Shown: positions 53,117 to 61,318, counted from the first letter of the stretch. The stretch: 64,000 nucleotides of DNA from CAYSGL01 sp964520985 (GCA_964520985.1 CAZFPB010000001.1:930001-994000); one strand, 5' to 3'. A program made the numbers and translations. Notes: generated from the letters alone by a model not told the origin.

Positions 53117-53574
53117 TGACGGCTTCCCTTAACGCCATTCATCTTCATTACCCGGCCACAGGCGCGGCCCCTGCCAAAATGGCCGGCGAGCGGGATCGGG
53201 CGATAGCCGATCTGATCGAAGAAAGCCTGTTTCAGCCCTTAAATGATGATAACGGTCCGTATCGTCTTGATATTTCACTTCAAGAACAACGCCTTGTTTT
53301 GGAAGTAAAAAACAAGGATGACGCCGCCCTGCCTATGCTCATCCTGTCGATGAGACCGTATAAGCGCCTCATCCATGATTACTTCCTGATGATCGAGAGT
53401 TACGAGCGGGTGCGTATGGAAGGAAACATCCAAAAGCTGGAGCCGATCGACATGGCGCGGCGCGGTTTGCACAACGAAGCTGCCGAGATGATGCGCGAGC
53501 GACTGGCCGATAAAATCACCATCGACCACAATACCGCGAGGCGGCTATTTACGCTGGTGTGCGCGCTGGTTTAG
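53116..53574 (+). CDS. UPF0262 family protein
   Basis: A 152-residue protein of the alphaproteobacterial UPF0262 family, function unknown. Features are the DLIEESLFQPL-type motif, YRLDISLQEQRLVLEV and the conserved SMRPYKRLIHDYFLMIESYE. The ATG at 53116 overlaps the hisG stop by one base; a GTG three bases earlier is also possible. The position between hisG and infA is characteristic. Its 3' end overlaps a small convergent gene. Confidence 0.9.
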   Translation: MTASLNAIHLHYPATGAAPAKMAGERDRAIADLIEESLFQPLNDDNGPYRLDISLQEQRLVLEVKNKDDAALPMLILSMRPYKRLIHDYFLMIESYERVRMEGNIQKLEPIDMARRGLHNEAAEMMRERLADKITIDHNTARRLFTLVCALV

Positions 53575-53749
53575 AGCTAGATGCTTTGCGGTCTGCGATC
53601 GCCTGAGCAAAGGGACTTAACGGGATTTTCCCCGTTTGAGCAAACGCGTCCTTTAATCTCTGCTCTAAGAGCGCAGATTCTATGGCAACCGTGTTTGTAT
53701 AAGACGGAGCCGTGTAGCCTGCAGGTTCGTATAAGCGTGTTTTTTCCAT
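53549..53749 (-). CDS. small hypothetical protein
   Basis: A 66-residue protein, MEKTRLYEPAGYTAP at the start and Ser/Lys/Pro-rich at the end. AGGGGG lies about seven bases before the ATG, a good Shine-Dalgarno. This is the main reason to accept it over the plus-strand alternative in the same place. The sequence is not recognised; it has no membrane segment. It converges on the UPF0262 gene with a 26-base overlap. Confidence 0.5.
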   Translation of the reverse strand: MEKTRLYEPAGYTAPSYTNTVAIESALLEQRLKDAFAQTGKIPLSPFAQAIADRKASSSKPARTPA

Positions 53750-53871
53750 CGTGTCCCCCTGCTGCTTTTTATATTATGAATATATGAGGCACTCAACCAT
53801 TTTCGCGTTTGATTTTTGGCCATAACGCGCGTATAGCTGTAATCCATTCAAAAACAACAGATTACGAGTAC

Positions 53872-54090
53872 ATGGCAAAAGAAGATCTTATCGAATTCAA
53901 GGGCACGGTGACGGAGGTACTTCCGAACGCCATGTTCCGCGTTAAACTGGAAAACGACCACGAAATCCTGGCGCATGCCGCCGGTAAAATGCGCAAACAC
54001 CGCATCCGCGTGCTGGAAGGCGACACTGTTCTCGTGGAAATGACCCCTTACGACCTGACCAAGGGCCGTATTATCTTCCGTGAAAAATAA
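53872..54090 (+). CDS. infA: translation initiation factor IF-1
   Basis: A 72-residue OB-fold factor that occupies the ribosomal A site during initiation. The start at 53872 gives MAKEDLIEFKGTVTEVLPNA and exactly the standard length. GKMRKHRIRVLEGDTVLVE and YDLTKGRI are diagnostic. An earlier ATG at 53809 would add 21 atypical residues. It overlaps maf by 11 bases, so the two are co-translated. Confidence 0.97.
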   Translation: MAKEDLIEFKGTVTEVLPNAMFRVKLENDHEILAHAAGKMRKHRIRVLEGDTVLVEMTPYDLTKGRIIFREK

Positions 54091-54667
54091 GATTCCGCTG
54101 ATTCTGGCTTCGGCCTCGCCGCGCCGCGTCGACCTGCTGAAAGAAGCCGGAATCACCCCCGACCAGATTATCCCCGCTGATATCGACGAAACCAAGCTTA
54201 AGGGTGAAAAGCCTGCTGAGCTGGTCGTGCGTCTGGCGATCGGCAAAGCGCGCGCGATTGCCGCTTTGCACCCGGATAAAGCCGTGCTCGCCGCCGACAC
54301 TACGGTGGCCGTCGGCCGCCGCATCATGGAAAAACCGGCTGATGAGGCCGAAGCCCGCCAGTTTCTGGAATTGATGAGCGGTCGCCGCCACCGTGTTTAT
54401 GGCGGTATCTGCCTGATCACACCGGATGGCAAGGAACGCAGCCGCTTGTGCGAAACCGCCGTACAATTCAAACGTCTCTCCGACGCTGAAATCCGCCACT
54501 ATATCGCCGCGCGCGAGTGGGAAGGCAAAGCCGGCGGGTACGCCATTCAAGGCATTGCGGCAGGCTATGTCTCGTTCCTCTCCGGTTCACATAGCAATGT
54601 CGTCGGCCTGTCTTTGTATGATACCATAAATCTATTGGCCGGCAGCGGCGTGATCGACACAGAATAG
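54080..54667 (+). CDS. maf: Maf-family nucleotide pyrophosphatase
   Basis: A 195-residue nucleoside triphosphate pyrophosphatase of the Maf/YhdE/YceF family, thought to clean modified nucleotides. It starts with GTG at 54080 inside the end of infA. Motifs: LILASASPRRVDLLKEAG, AADTTVAVG, SGRRHRVYGGI, and GKAGGYAIQGIAAGYVSFL with the late active-site loop. It is followed eight bases later by the RNase E/G gene. Confidence 0.93.
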   Translation: MKNKIPLILASASPRRVDLLKEAGITPDQIIPADIDETKLKGEKPAELVVRLAIGKARAIAALHPDKAVLAADTTVAVGRRIMEKPADEAEARQFLELMSGRRHRVYGGICLITPDGKERSRLCETAVQFKRLSDAEIRHYIAAREWEGKAGGYAIQGIAAGYVSFLSGSHSNVVGLSLYDTINLLAGSGVIDTE

Positions 54668-54675
54668 AGGCTTTT

Positions 54676-55905
54676 TTGGATATCCTGATCGACGAACTGG
54701 ACGGAAGCTTGTGGGTCGCGTCGGTTGAAAAAGGCCGTCTGGAAACGCTGGAAGTCGATCCCGTTCAGGAAGCCGTGCGTTATGGCTCGATCTACTGGGG
54801 CCGCGTGACGCGCATCGATGGCGCGCTCGACGCCGCCTTTATCGATCTTGATGGCGACAATCAGGGTTTATTACACAATGCCGATGTCCGCCTGCTGGAT
54901 GCCAAGGGCAAAACGATCAAGGGCGGCGACAAAGCGATCGGCAAATACATATCTGAAGGGCAATATATCGCGGTGCAGGCGAAGAGCGGATACGTGCCTG
55001 CCGCCGACGATATGATCCTGCCGACAGAAGCCAAGCTGCCGCGCGTGTCGATGGATATTACGATCCCCGGCCGCCATCTGATTTACGCGCCGTTCATCGA
55101 AGAAAATCGCCTCTCATCCCGCATCAAGGACAAGAAGATGCGCAAGATGATTTTGAAGATGATGGAAACGGTCGAGGATATGGATCGCTGCATCCTGCGC
55201 GCCTCATCCGCCAACACACAAACCGACGTTCTGCGGCGCGAGGGGCTGATCCTCAAAGCCTTGTGGGAAAAAGTCGGCGCTTATTTTGAGGGCGCGGAAT
55301 CCGCCTTGATCATGGAAGGCCCGAACGCCGTTGAACGCAGTTTAAGCGATCATGCGGGCACGCCGGTCGACCGCGTCGACGTCACGACCATGGACCGCTA
55401 TGCTGAAGTAGAGGAATGGTGCGAAGTCTATGCACCGGATCTCGTGCCCAAAATTCACCCGGTCGAATTGCCCGACCAGAACGCCGATCTGGGCCTCTTC
55501 GATTTTCGCGACATCGTCGACCAGATGGAGGCGCTGTTCGCGCCCTACACCATCATGACGCACGGCGCGAATATCATCATTCAGGAAACCCCGGCACTGA
55601 TCGCGATCGACGTCAATCGCGGCGCCGACAAGCGCGGTAACCTCGCCATCAATCTTGACGCCGCGAACGAGGCCATGCGCCAGATCCGCTTAAGGAACCT
55701 CGGCGGCATCATTATTATCGATTTCCTGAAAATGAACGGCAAGGTGGAAAAAGACGCTCTGGTGGACGCCTTGCAGAAAACCACCGAGGCCGACCCCTGC
55801 ACTGTCCAGATCCATGGACTGACCGGGCTGGGCCTCATGGAAATCACAAGAAAACAGCGCACCCCGCCCCTATTACTCCGCATGGATAGCGCTTTGGAAG
55901 AATAA
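54676..55905 (+). CDS. rng: Rne/Rng family ribonuclease, compact form
   Basis: A 409-residue endoribonuclease for single-stranded AU-rich RNA. It begins with TTG at 54676, with AGAGG upstream. An N-terminal S1 domain (YWGRVTRIDGALDAAFIDLD) is followed by the DNase-I-like catalytic domain with ALIAIDVNRG and GGIIIIDFLKM (metal-binding Asp). It ends soon after MEITRKQRTPPLL, so the zinc-link CPxCxG that mediates tetramer formation in E. coli RNase E/G is missing. No yacG-like zinc-finger gene, often found next in alphaproteobacteria, follows; tRNA-Phe does. Confidence 0.9.
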   Translation: MDILIDELDGSLWVASVEKGRLETLEVDPVQEAVRYGSIYWGRVTRIDGALDAAFIDLDGDNQGLLHNADVRLLDAKGKTIKGGDKAIGKYISEGQYIAVQAKSGYVPAADDMILPTEAKLPRVSMDITIPGRHLIYAPFIEENRLSSRIKDKKMRKMILKMMETVEDMDRCILRASSANTQTDVLRREGLILKALWEKVGAYFEGAESALIMEGPNAVERSLSDHAGTPVDRVDVTTMDRYAEVEEWCEVYAPDLVPKIHPVELPDQNADLGLFDFRDIVDQMEALFAPYTIMTHGANIIIQETPALIAIDVNRGADKRGNLAINLDAANEAMRQIRLRNLGGIIIIDFLKMNGKVEKDALVDALQKTTEADPCTVQIHGLTGLGLMEITRKQRTPPLLLRMDSALEE

Positions 55906-55965
55906 GGATTTTTGGGGCTGGACAGGCCGGAATCATTCTTTTATAAGCGTTAAATCCGAAGGTTG

Positions 55966-56041
55966 GCCCAGGTAGCTCAGTCGGTAGAGCAAGGGATTGA
56001 AGATCCCTGTGTCGGTGGTTCGATTCCACTCCTGGGCACCA
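55966..56041 (+). tRNA. tRNA-Phe (GAA)
   Basis: A 76-base cloverleaf: acceptor GCCCAGG/CCTGGGC, discriminator A and encoded CCA; D-arm GCTCAGTCGGTAGAGC; anticodon stem AGGGA/TCCCT with loop TTGAAGA (anticodon GAA); T-arm with GGTTCGATTCC. An integrase gene begins 177 bases downstream, so its 3' end is the likely attachment site of the following element. Confidence 0.96.
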
Positions 56042-56162
56042 TCTGACTTATCCACCATATTCATACATAGCCGCTCATGACCGCGAAACGCTTGCATTTT
56101 CTAGGGTTTCCTTGCTAATAGCGTTCTCTTTTGTTCTCCTTTAACCGTTTACACCCGCAAAT

Positions 56163-56219
56163 TTTGGGGGTACATTTTAGGGGTATCGGCTGAATACCCC
56201 CATTGGAGATACCCCCAAA
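56163..56219. repeat. nested GGGGGTA inverted repeats before the integrase
   Basis: Outer arms TTTGGGGGTA (56163-56172) and TACCCCCAAA (56210-56219), the latter touching the integrase ATG. Inner arms GGGGTAT (56180-56186) and ATACCCC (56194-56200) enclose a seven-base loop. The position suggests binding sites for the integrase or an accessory factor, or autoregulation of the integrase gene. Confidence 0.6.
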
Positions 56220-57454
56220 TGGCCCTGACAACCAAGCAATGCCAGAACGCAAAACTGCTGGAAAAGCCTTATAAACTGGGAGATTCCGGCGGCCTGTATC
56301 TTCATATCACCCCGAATGGCTCGAAATACTGGCGCCTAAAATACCGCTTTCTGGGCAAGGAAAAGCTCATGGCGCTGGGTACCTTCCCCACCGTGTCACT
56401 GGCGGAAGCGCGGCAAGGACGCGACAAGGCAAAGAAACTGCTAGCAGCCGAGCCGCCGATAGATCCAATGGTGCATAAACAGGATGCGCGGGATGAAGCC
56501 GCCCGCAACGCGCAAAACAGCTTTAGGGCCGTTGCGCTGGAATGGCACGAAAACCAAAAAGATCGATGGAGCGAAGGATACGCGCAAAAAAATATGCGCT
56601 GCCTTGAAATGAATGTGTTCCCCCATATCGGCAATAAGCCCATTGCCACCATCACCCCACCCCAGCTTTTGAATTGCCTGCGTAAAGTAGAAACCCGCGG
56701 TGCTTTGGATATTGCCCTTAAAACAAAACAGATATGCGGCATGGTGTTCCGCTATGGAATCCAAACCGGCAAATGCGAACGGGATGCTGCCGCAGATTTA
56801 AGGGGCGCATTGAAAACCCGCAAGACAAGTCATTACGCCGCGCTGGAGGCCGATGATATTTCCAAATTCATAGATGCGCTGGAGCGAAACGAAGCCCGCC
56901 TGTATGAGCGCACACGCCGCGCTATCTGGCTGTCCCTTCTGACCTTCCAGCGCCCCGGTGAAATCCGGCAGGCGCAATGGTCTGAAATCAATTTCGAGGA
57001 AAAGACGTGGTCAATCGGCGCACACAAAATGAAGATGCGCCGCGACCATATGGTACCACTGTCAAAACAAGCAATCGCTGTCCTGAAGGCACAGAAAGAA
57101 GAAGTTGAGCATTTAAGCACTGGCTGGGTGTTCCCCTCTCAGATACGCCCGAAAGACCCAATGAGTGATGGCACTGTTAACCGCGCCCTGAAACGCCTTG
57201 GATTTGGACAAGAGACTGTTGCCCATGGTTTCCGCGCTTTGGCCCGCACCACTATCCGCGAGAAGCTGGGCTATGACAGTGAAATCATTGAAAAGCAGCT
57301 GGCGCATAAAACGCGTGACCCATTAGGCGAAGCGTATGACCGCACCCAATTCCTGCCCCAGCGCAAGAAGATGATGCAGCATTGGGCTGATTACCTCGAT
57401 GCGCTTACACAGCCGAATGTAGTGCAAGGCATATTTGGCAAGAGAACACGATGA
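56219..57454 (+). CDS. P4-type tyrosine recombinase/integrase
   Basis: A 411-residue site-specific recombinase. The N-terminal DUF4102 arm-binding domain (LGDSGGLYLHITPNG) is followed by the SAM-like core-binding domain and the catalytic domain. The catalytic residues are Arg in TFQRPGEIR (about 245), HGFRALAR (about 336) with the H-x-x-R pair, and Tyr in GEAYDRTQFL (about 373). The start codon lies on the edge of an inverted repeat. Its location next to tRNA-Phe fits the target class of P4 integrases. It overlaps the next gene by four bases (ATGA). Confidence 0.94.
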   Translation: MALTTKQCQNAKLLEKPYKLGDSGGLYLHITPNGSKYWRLKYRFLGKEKLMALGTFPTVSLAEARQGRDKAKKLLAAEPPIDPMVHKQDARDEAARNAQNSFRAVALEWHENQKDRWSEGYAQKNMRCLEMNVFPHIGNKPIATITPPQLLNCLRKVETRGALDIALKTKQICGMVFRYGIQTGKCERDAAADLRGALKTRKTSHYAALEADDISKFIDALERNEARLYERTRRAIWLSLLTFQRPGEIRQAQWSEINFEEKTWSIGAHKMKMRRDHMVPLSKQAIAVLKAQKEEVEHLSTGWVFPSQIRPKDPMSDGTVNRALKRLGFGQETVAHGFRALARTTIREKLGYDSEIIEKQLAHKTRDPLGEAYDRTQFLPQRKKMMQHWADYLDALTQPNVVQGIFGKRTR

Positions 57455-58086
57455 AACCAGCATTATCTGACCATGAACTTATAGAGCTTATTGATGAGGT
57501 TGGCTTTCCATGCTTAGACCCCAAAGGGCTAAATCTAGCTCTCGATATAATCTTCTTCGATCCAAATTACTGGCATAGCAGTTCTCCTACAAAAGCATCA
57601 AAACTTAAAAAAAATGAAGAACTTCATGAGGAGTTGATGCAGCACCAAGATGAAATGTACAGAAGCGCTTTATGGGCAAGTGCACTCTTAAAGAAACGTG
57701 AGGCACGCATCCTTAAGCAATATGATTGTTTTTCGTCCGAGGATATAAAAAAGGCCGGAACAATCTTGTTAATACTTTTGGAAATGCAATCTGAAGAAAA
57801 AAAAGAATGGGAAAAGACTATAGTTGATAACAATCAATTTATAGATAGAGAGGCTGCCAAAAAAGTTCATCCCAGCTCTGTTTTAATAGGCCACTTAATT
57901 CCTTCGCTATATAAGGAATATTTTGGAAGAGAATGGGGAGTATCGCGTCCTCCTGAAGGAGGAGAAGCATACGGCCCGGCCATACGTTTTTCACAAGCAA
58001 TACTTAAAAAATTGGGTTTAGATAAAAACGCTGAAGCTATATGCATGACGGTCCGCAGAACCAGAGAAAGACAATGTGACACATAA
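57451..58086 (+). CDS. hypothetical protein following the integrase
   Basis: A 211-residue protein that I do not recognise. It is charged, Lys/Glu-rich and helical (SKLKKNEELHEELMQHQDEM), with one moderately hydrophobic helix in the middle (AGTILLILLEMQ, about 107-118). There is a Gly-rich turn near GVSRPPEGGEAYG. It is translationally coupled to the integrase by ATGA, so it may be a recombination partner or cargo. The codon use is AT-rich. Confidence 0.65.
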   Translation: MKPALSDHELIELIDEVGFPCLDPKGLNLALDIIFFDPNYWHSSSPTKASKLKKNEELHEELMQHQDEMYRSALWASALLKKREARILKQYDCFSSEDIKKAGTILLILLEMQSEEKKEWEKTIVDNNQFIDREAAKKVHPSSVLIGHLIPSLYKEYFGREWGVSRPPEGGEAYGPAIRFSQAILKKLGLDKNAEAICMTVRRTRERQCDT

Positions 58087-58189
58087 AAAGATTAATTATT
58101 ATTCAGTGTCCTATTTAGATAAAGCAAAATATTTATAGCATTCTTTTGTTATCGCGATTATTCGCACAACGCTTAACGAAAGAGAAAAG

Positions 58190-58375
58190 ATGCTAAACAC
58201 AATTCAACAAACTAAAGAGAAGATTGGTCTGGGTACAACCCGGATTTACGAACTGATAAATCAAGGAACGCTAAAAGCAAAGAAAATCGGCCGTCGTACC
58301 TTTTGTAGCGATGAGGCCATTCAAGAGTTTATCGCTAATCTTGAAGACTACCCCACCGAAAATGCCAAATCATAG
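58190..58375 (+). CDS. AlpA/excisionase-like helix-turn-helix protein
   Basis: A 61-residue DNA-binding protein with a MerR-like HTH (KEKIGLGTTRIYELINQGTL) followed by KAKKIGRRTFCSDEAIQEFI, the standard AlpA/excisionase-type wing. Such proteins act as recombination directionality factors or activate the integrase in P4-like elements. GAGAAAAG precedes the ATG. It lies about 735 bases downstream of the integrase gene. Confidence 0.82.
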   Translation: MLNTIQQTKEKIGLGTTRIYELINQGTLKAKKIGRRTFCSDEAIQEFIANLEDYPTENAKS

Positions 58376-58384
58376 GCAGTAAAA

Positions 58385-58417
58385 AGCCCTTAAACATTTG
58401 GCGATGCGCTAAGGGCT
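58385..58417. repeat. inverted repeat/hairpin before the Cys-rich gene
   Basis: Perfect arms AGCCCTTA and TAAGGGCT, with a 17-base loop that itself contains GCGATGCGC. On the minus strand the hairpin is followed by TTTTTAC and looks like a terminator, although no minus-strand gene lies upstream of it here. On the plus strand there is no T run. It could be an attenuator, an antisense terminator or a protein site. Confidence 0.5.
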
Positions 58418-58459
58418 GACAATCCAAACAACGAAATGATTTTTGAAAGGAATGTTCAA

Positions 58460-58789
58460 ATGAACATAGCCCAACACCACCCTTGTATCAATTCCAAAAA
58501 CACAGAACCGAGCGACAACCCTTTGCTGGAATACCATGAGGGGCATTTAATCGGAAAACACCCTGAGAATGTCGATATTTTTGAAATGAAGGCGGCGGGA
58601 CATGCCGATACACCCTTAGCCAAAACCATCCGGGAAAAGTGCCTAGATTGTTGTGGTTTTCAGCAAAGCGAAGTGAGGAAGTGCGTTTGCACCACATGCC
58701 CACTATGGCCCTATCGGATGGGAAAGAACCCGTTTCAGGCCGCAAAGTGCAAGAGAAAGCCCTGCAATCTGAACAAGCTGGAGGATTAA
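58460..58789 (+). CDS. Cys-rich phage/element protein
   Basis: A 109-residue protein. The start at 58460 (MNIAQHHPC) has AAAGGA upstream; an ATG at 58436 is less likely. The C-terminal half holds a zinc-type cluster, EKCLDCCGFQQSEVRKC then VCTTCPLWPYRMGKNPF. This CPLWPYRMG pattern is familiar from small proteins in rhizobial and other alphaproteobacterial prophage-like regions, with unknown function. It is followed by a winged-helix gene three bases after its stop. Confidence 0.75.
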   Translation: MNIAQHHPCINSKNTEPSDNPLLEYHEGHLIGKHPENVDIFEMKAAGHADTPLAKTIREKCLDCCGFQQSEVRKCVCTTCPLWPYRMGKNPFQAAKCKRKPCNLNKLED

Positions 58790-58792
58790 GCC

Positions 58793-59089
58793 ATGAAACA
58801 GGTAAAATCCGTGAAATTCAAGGCATGGCTGAATGGCGAAGCGAAGCTCTTTAGTGCCGCTGGGAAAAAAGCCCAGACGATATTGGCGCTGGTACGCCAA
58901 GGTAAATCTGGCATTACTGCGCTGGAGCTATCCAATACGTGGGCGCTGCGCCTTGGCGCCTACATTCACAACCTGCGCCATGATTACGGTCTGAACATTG
59001 AAACCCAGCGCGAGGCGCATGACGATGAGGGCGGTTGGCACGGGCGCTATATCTTGATTACGCCGGTAGAAATATTAGAAGCTGAATAA
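58793..59089 (+). CDS. winged-helix-type domain protein
   Basis: A 98-residue protein that looks like a small DNA-binding domain: a helix ALVRQGKSGITALELSNTW, a recognition-type helix LRLGAYIHNLRHDYGL, and a wing ending GRYILITPVE. Proteins of this type are common in mobile elements of alphaproteobacteria. It follows the Cys-rich gene closely (same transcript) and is ended by the terminator at 59097. Confidence 0.7.
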   Translation: MKQVKSVKFKAWLNGEAKLFSAAGKKAQTILALVRQGKSGITALELSNTWALRLGAYIHNLRHDYGLNIETQREAHDDEGGWHGRYILITPVEILEAE

Positions 59090-59096
59090 AGATTGT

Positions 59097-59123
59097 GGCG
59101 GGGTTTCGTGCCCCGCCCTTTTT
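59097..59123 (+). terminator. intrinsic terminator
   Basis: Seven-base GC stem GGCGGGG / CCCCGCC with a seven-base loop followed by CTTTTTC. It lies seven bases after the winged-helix gene and just before the next small HTH gene. Confidence 0.82.
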
Positions 59124-59127
59124 CATC

Positions 59128-59292
59128 ATGCAGGAATATCTCACCACACAAGAAGCTGCCGGCTATCTTCGTCGCTCCACAAAATCGCTGGAACGGTGGA
59201 GGGCAAATAATTATGGCCCGCCATACAAGAAAATTAACGGGAAAATCCTGTATTCGTTTTCGGAGCTGCAAGAATGGATAAACAGACATTAG
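59128..59292 (+). CDS. small excisionase-family HTH protein
   Basis: A 54-residue MerR-like helix-turn-helix protein: LTTQEAAGYLRRSTKSLERW, then NNYGPPYKKINGKILYSFSELQEW (read in two parts around the GPPYKK turn). The start at 59128 gives the domain cleanly but lies only five bases behind the T run of a terminator, with no ribosome-binding site. An alternative start lies at 59095 within the terminator. It precedes the HUH Rep-like gene and may control its expression. Confidence 0.65.
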   Translation: MQEYLTTQEAAGYLRRSTKSLERWRANNYGPPYKKINGKILYSFSELQEWINRH

Positions 59293-59394
59293 CCCTCAAA
59301 TGCCCTCATTTGCCCGCACTTTCAGCGGAAGCAATTTTGAACCTCAAAAACATCCTGAACCCACGGAAACAAACATCTTCACAGGAAGTCCAGC

Positions 59395-59964
59395 ATGACG
59401 CGCTACTATAGTATAAACAGAACCTACTACACACACTCTCATAAATACCTGACAGCAAGACAGGCTGAATCCATGTTTATTGCGGGGGAGAAGGCATATC
59501 ATCAGGGCACACCGTTAAACAGGTTCTTTACCATCCACTATAATGACCACGCAGATCCGAAAAGACCGCAAGCGTTTGTAACGAATATATTGGAACACAC
59601 CAGAAAATGGCTGCAACATCGGGGCCTACCCGTTGCCTATACCTACGTTATCGAGAAAGGACGGGGCAAAGGCATCCATGCCCATATCCTGATTCACATA
59701 CCGAAACATTACCAGCGCGGCTACAAACACGCGCTGCGGGGCTGGTTGCCCTTTGAGTGGACTCGCAAGAGCGTGAACGTAAAGCCGGTTAATCATCCCG
59801 AATACGGCAATCTGTCTCCCCTGAGCAGCATTTACGGTTTTTTGCGCTATATGTGCAAAGGTATCGATCCTGCAACACCCACAAGGGGCATAGAGCCGCG
59901 TTACCAAGGCGAAATACACGGCCAGCGCTGGGGGATAAGTCATAGCCTAAGAGAAATTTCCTGA
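59395..59964 (+). CDS. HUH-type Rep-like protein (inovirus Gp2/YagK-YfjJ-like)
   Basis: A 189-residue protein resembling rolling-circle replication initiators. The metal motif is GIHAHILIHIP (His95 and His97), preceded by the conserved FTIHYN strand. A candidate nicking Tyr lies in YGFLRYMCKGI (Tyr147 or Tyr152, with Lys155). Such proteins occur in P4-like elements and phage satellites. The C-terminal helicase part of large Reps is missing. Three copies of a GACACYATAAAAA motif follow it and may be targets. Confidence 0.72.
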   Translation: MTRYYSINRTYYTHSHKYLTARQAESMFIAGEKAYHQGTPLNRFFTIHYNDHADPKRPQAFVTNILEHTRKWLQHRGLPVAYTYVIEKGRGKGIHAHILIHIPKHYQRGYKHALRGWLPFEWTRKSVNVKPVNHPEYGNLSPLSSIYGFLRYMCKGIDPATPTRGIEPRYQGEIHGQRWGISHSLREIS

Positions 59965-60045
59965 TTTTCTTAAGTCCCTAAAAGACGAAGGCCGTAGCTG
60001 ACGATGAAACATGACCATCAAAAAAGAAAGATACCCATATCTTGA

Positions 60046-60309
60046 TTTTCTGACACCATAAAAAAGGAATTAGATGAGCACCTAGAAAAACCAGAAATAA
60101 AAAACGCATCACTGAATGGTGTTTTTCGGAGCCCTTAAAGAGCGGTGGGCGTATTTCCGACACCATAAAAAGCATGTTTATTTACAAAGGCAGGCTCGAG
60201 CAGTACAGTTACAGCATAACAAACATTAGAATTTTCTAACAATTGCATTCAGGCGGGCCGGAAGGTCATTGCCGCCAAAGGCATAGTTTCGGGACACTAT
60301 AAAAAGGGG
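60046..60309. repeat. three copies of a GACAC(C/T)ATAAAAA motif in a 355-base non-coding stretch
   Basis: The gap 59965-60319 has no convincing gene. It contains TCTGACACCATAAAAAAGG at 60050, TCCGACACCATAAAAAGC at 60156 and TCGGGACACTATAAAAAGGGG at 60289. The GACAC positions are 60052, 60159 and 60293 (spacing 107 and 134). The copies are direct repeats with variable flanks. They may be iterons or nick sites for the HUH protein just upstream, or repeated promoter elements. The last copy lies 27 bases before the next gene. Confidence 0.55.
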
Positions 60310-60319
60310 AAATAGAACC

Positions 60320-61318
60320 ATGCATGATACGAAAGACAAACTCACAGCCTTCCTGAAATTAGGTCTCCAGTATGCAGCTTTTTTGATACTACTTCTGCTG
60401 GCATTTGGGGCATCAATCGATAGTATCGGAGCCGGTATTGTTATCGCCGCAACTTCTCTCTTACTTTTACCTGTCATTAGAGAAAAAATTCCCTCTAAAG
60501 ATTTGCGTCACCCTCTCTTAACAACTGTGGTAATTATTGGCGCTATCATTCTCTCCACTAACATTTCGGATAAATCAGCTGTAGATAAGCGCGAACGTCA
60601 AAAAACCGAAATGGCGGAAGCAACCCGTGCAGAGAATGAGAAAGCACTGGCTGATTTTTCGGCCAATTCCCAGCCTAAAATTGATGAGATCAAAAACCTG
60701 ATAGAGAAGAAAGATTACAACGCTGCCCGCAGCCAAATAAATTTATTTAAAGAGGTCAATAACCAAGAATTAGGCGCCCTGGACGAGCAACTAGTAAAGA
60801 TTGAAGAAAAGATAGAAGAAAAACGACAACAAGCTGAGGCAAAAGCCGTTAAAGAACAGCAAATAGCTAAAGCAGCAGAACTATGGTCGTATTCCCATAC
60901 AGATGACCCCATGAGTAAGGGCATAACCCGCCTAGCCTCTCTTTATAGCTCTAACACAGTGAATTTCGATTTTCCTTACGGAGGAGAACAGAACGGGAGC
61001 TTGACCCTAAGGACAGACCCGAAATACGGGAAAGATGTTATTTTCAGTATAGAAAAAGGACAAATTTTATGCGCTTCCTATGATGGATGCACAGTGCTGG
61101 TGCGTTTCGATGATGAAGATGCAGCTTCATACACCGCAGTGGGCGCGGCAGATAATAGCAGCGAAACTATTTTCATACGGAATTATAGCCGATTTATAGA
61201 GAAAATGATGAAAGCCAAGCGGGTTCGTATTTCTGTGAATATTTACCAAGAAGGTTCGCCAGTTTTTGATTTCGACGTAAGCGGCTTTAGCAAGGACAAA
61301 TACCAGCAAAAAGTATAA
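60320..61318 (+). CDS. membrane protein with coiled coil and C-terminal sandwich-like domain
   Basis: A 332-residue protein. Three hydrophobic helices lie in the first 85 residues, then a long charged coiled coil (about 90-190, ALDEQLVKIEEKIEEKRQQ). A C-terminal domain (about 210-325) follows with alternating strands, GSLTLRTDPKYGKDVIFSIE and KAKRVRISVNIYQEG. That last domain is common in uncharacterised proteins of mobile elements. The function is unknown; a membrane-anchored sensor or structural role is possible. A bidirectional terminator separates it from the convergent gene. Confidence 0.75.
   Translation: MHDTKDKLTAFLKLGLQYAAFLILLLLAFGASIDSIGAGIVIAATSLLLLPVIREKIPSKDLRHPLLTTVVIIGAIILSTNISDKSAVDKRERQKTEMAEATRAENEKALADFSANSQPKIDEIKNLIEKKDYNAARSQINLFKEVNNQELGALDEQLVKIEEKIEEKRQQAEAKAVKEQQIAKAAELWSYSHTDDPMSKGITRLASLYSSNTVNFDFPYGGEQNGSLTLRTDPKYGKDVIFSIEKGQILCASYDGCTVLVRFDDEDAASYTAVGAADNSSETIFIRNYSRFIEKMMKAKRVRISVNIYQEGSPVFDFDVSGFSKDKYQQKV

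Noticed and set aside
53581..53787. Plus-strand 68-codon open frame between UPF0262 and infA
   Set aside because: No ribosome-binding site and a protein-unlike composition; the minus-strand frame in the same place has AGGGGG before its ATG.
60046..60309. CRISPR array
   Set aside because: Only three short motifs with unequal spacing of more than 90 bases and no cas genes; no other regularly spaced repeats were seen in the window.
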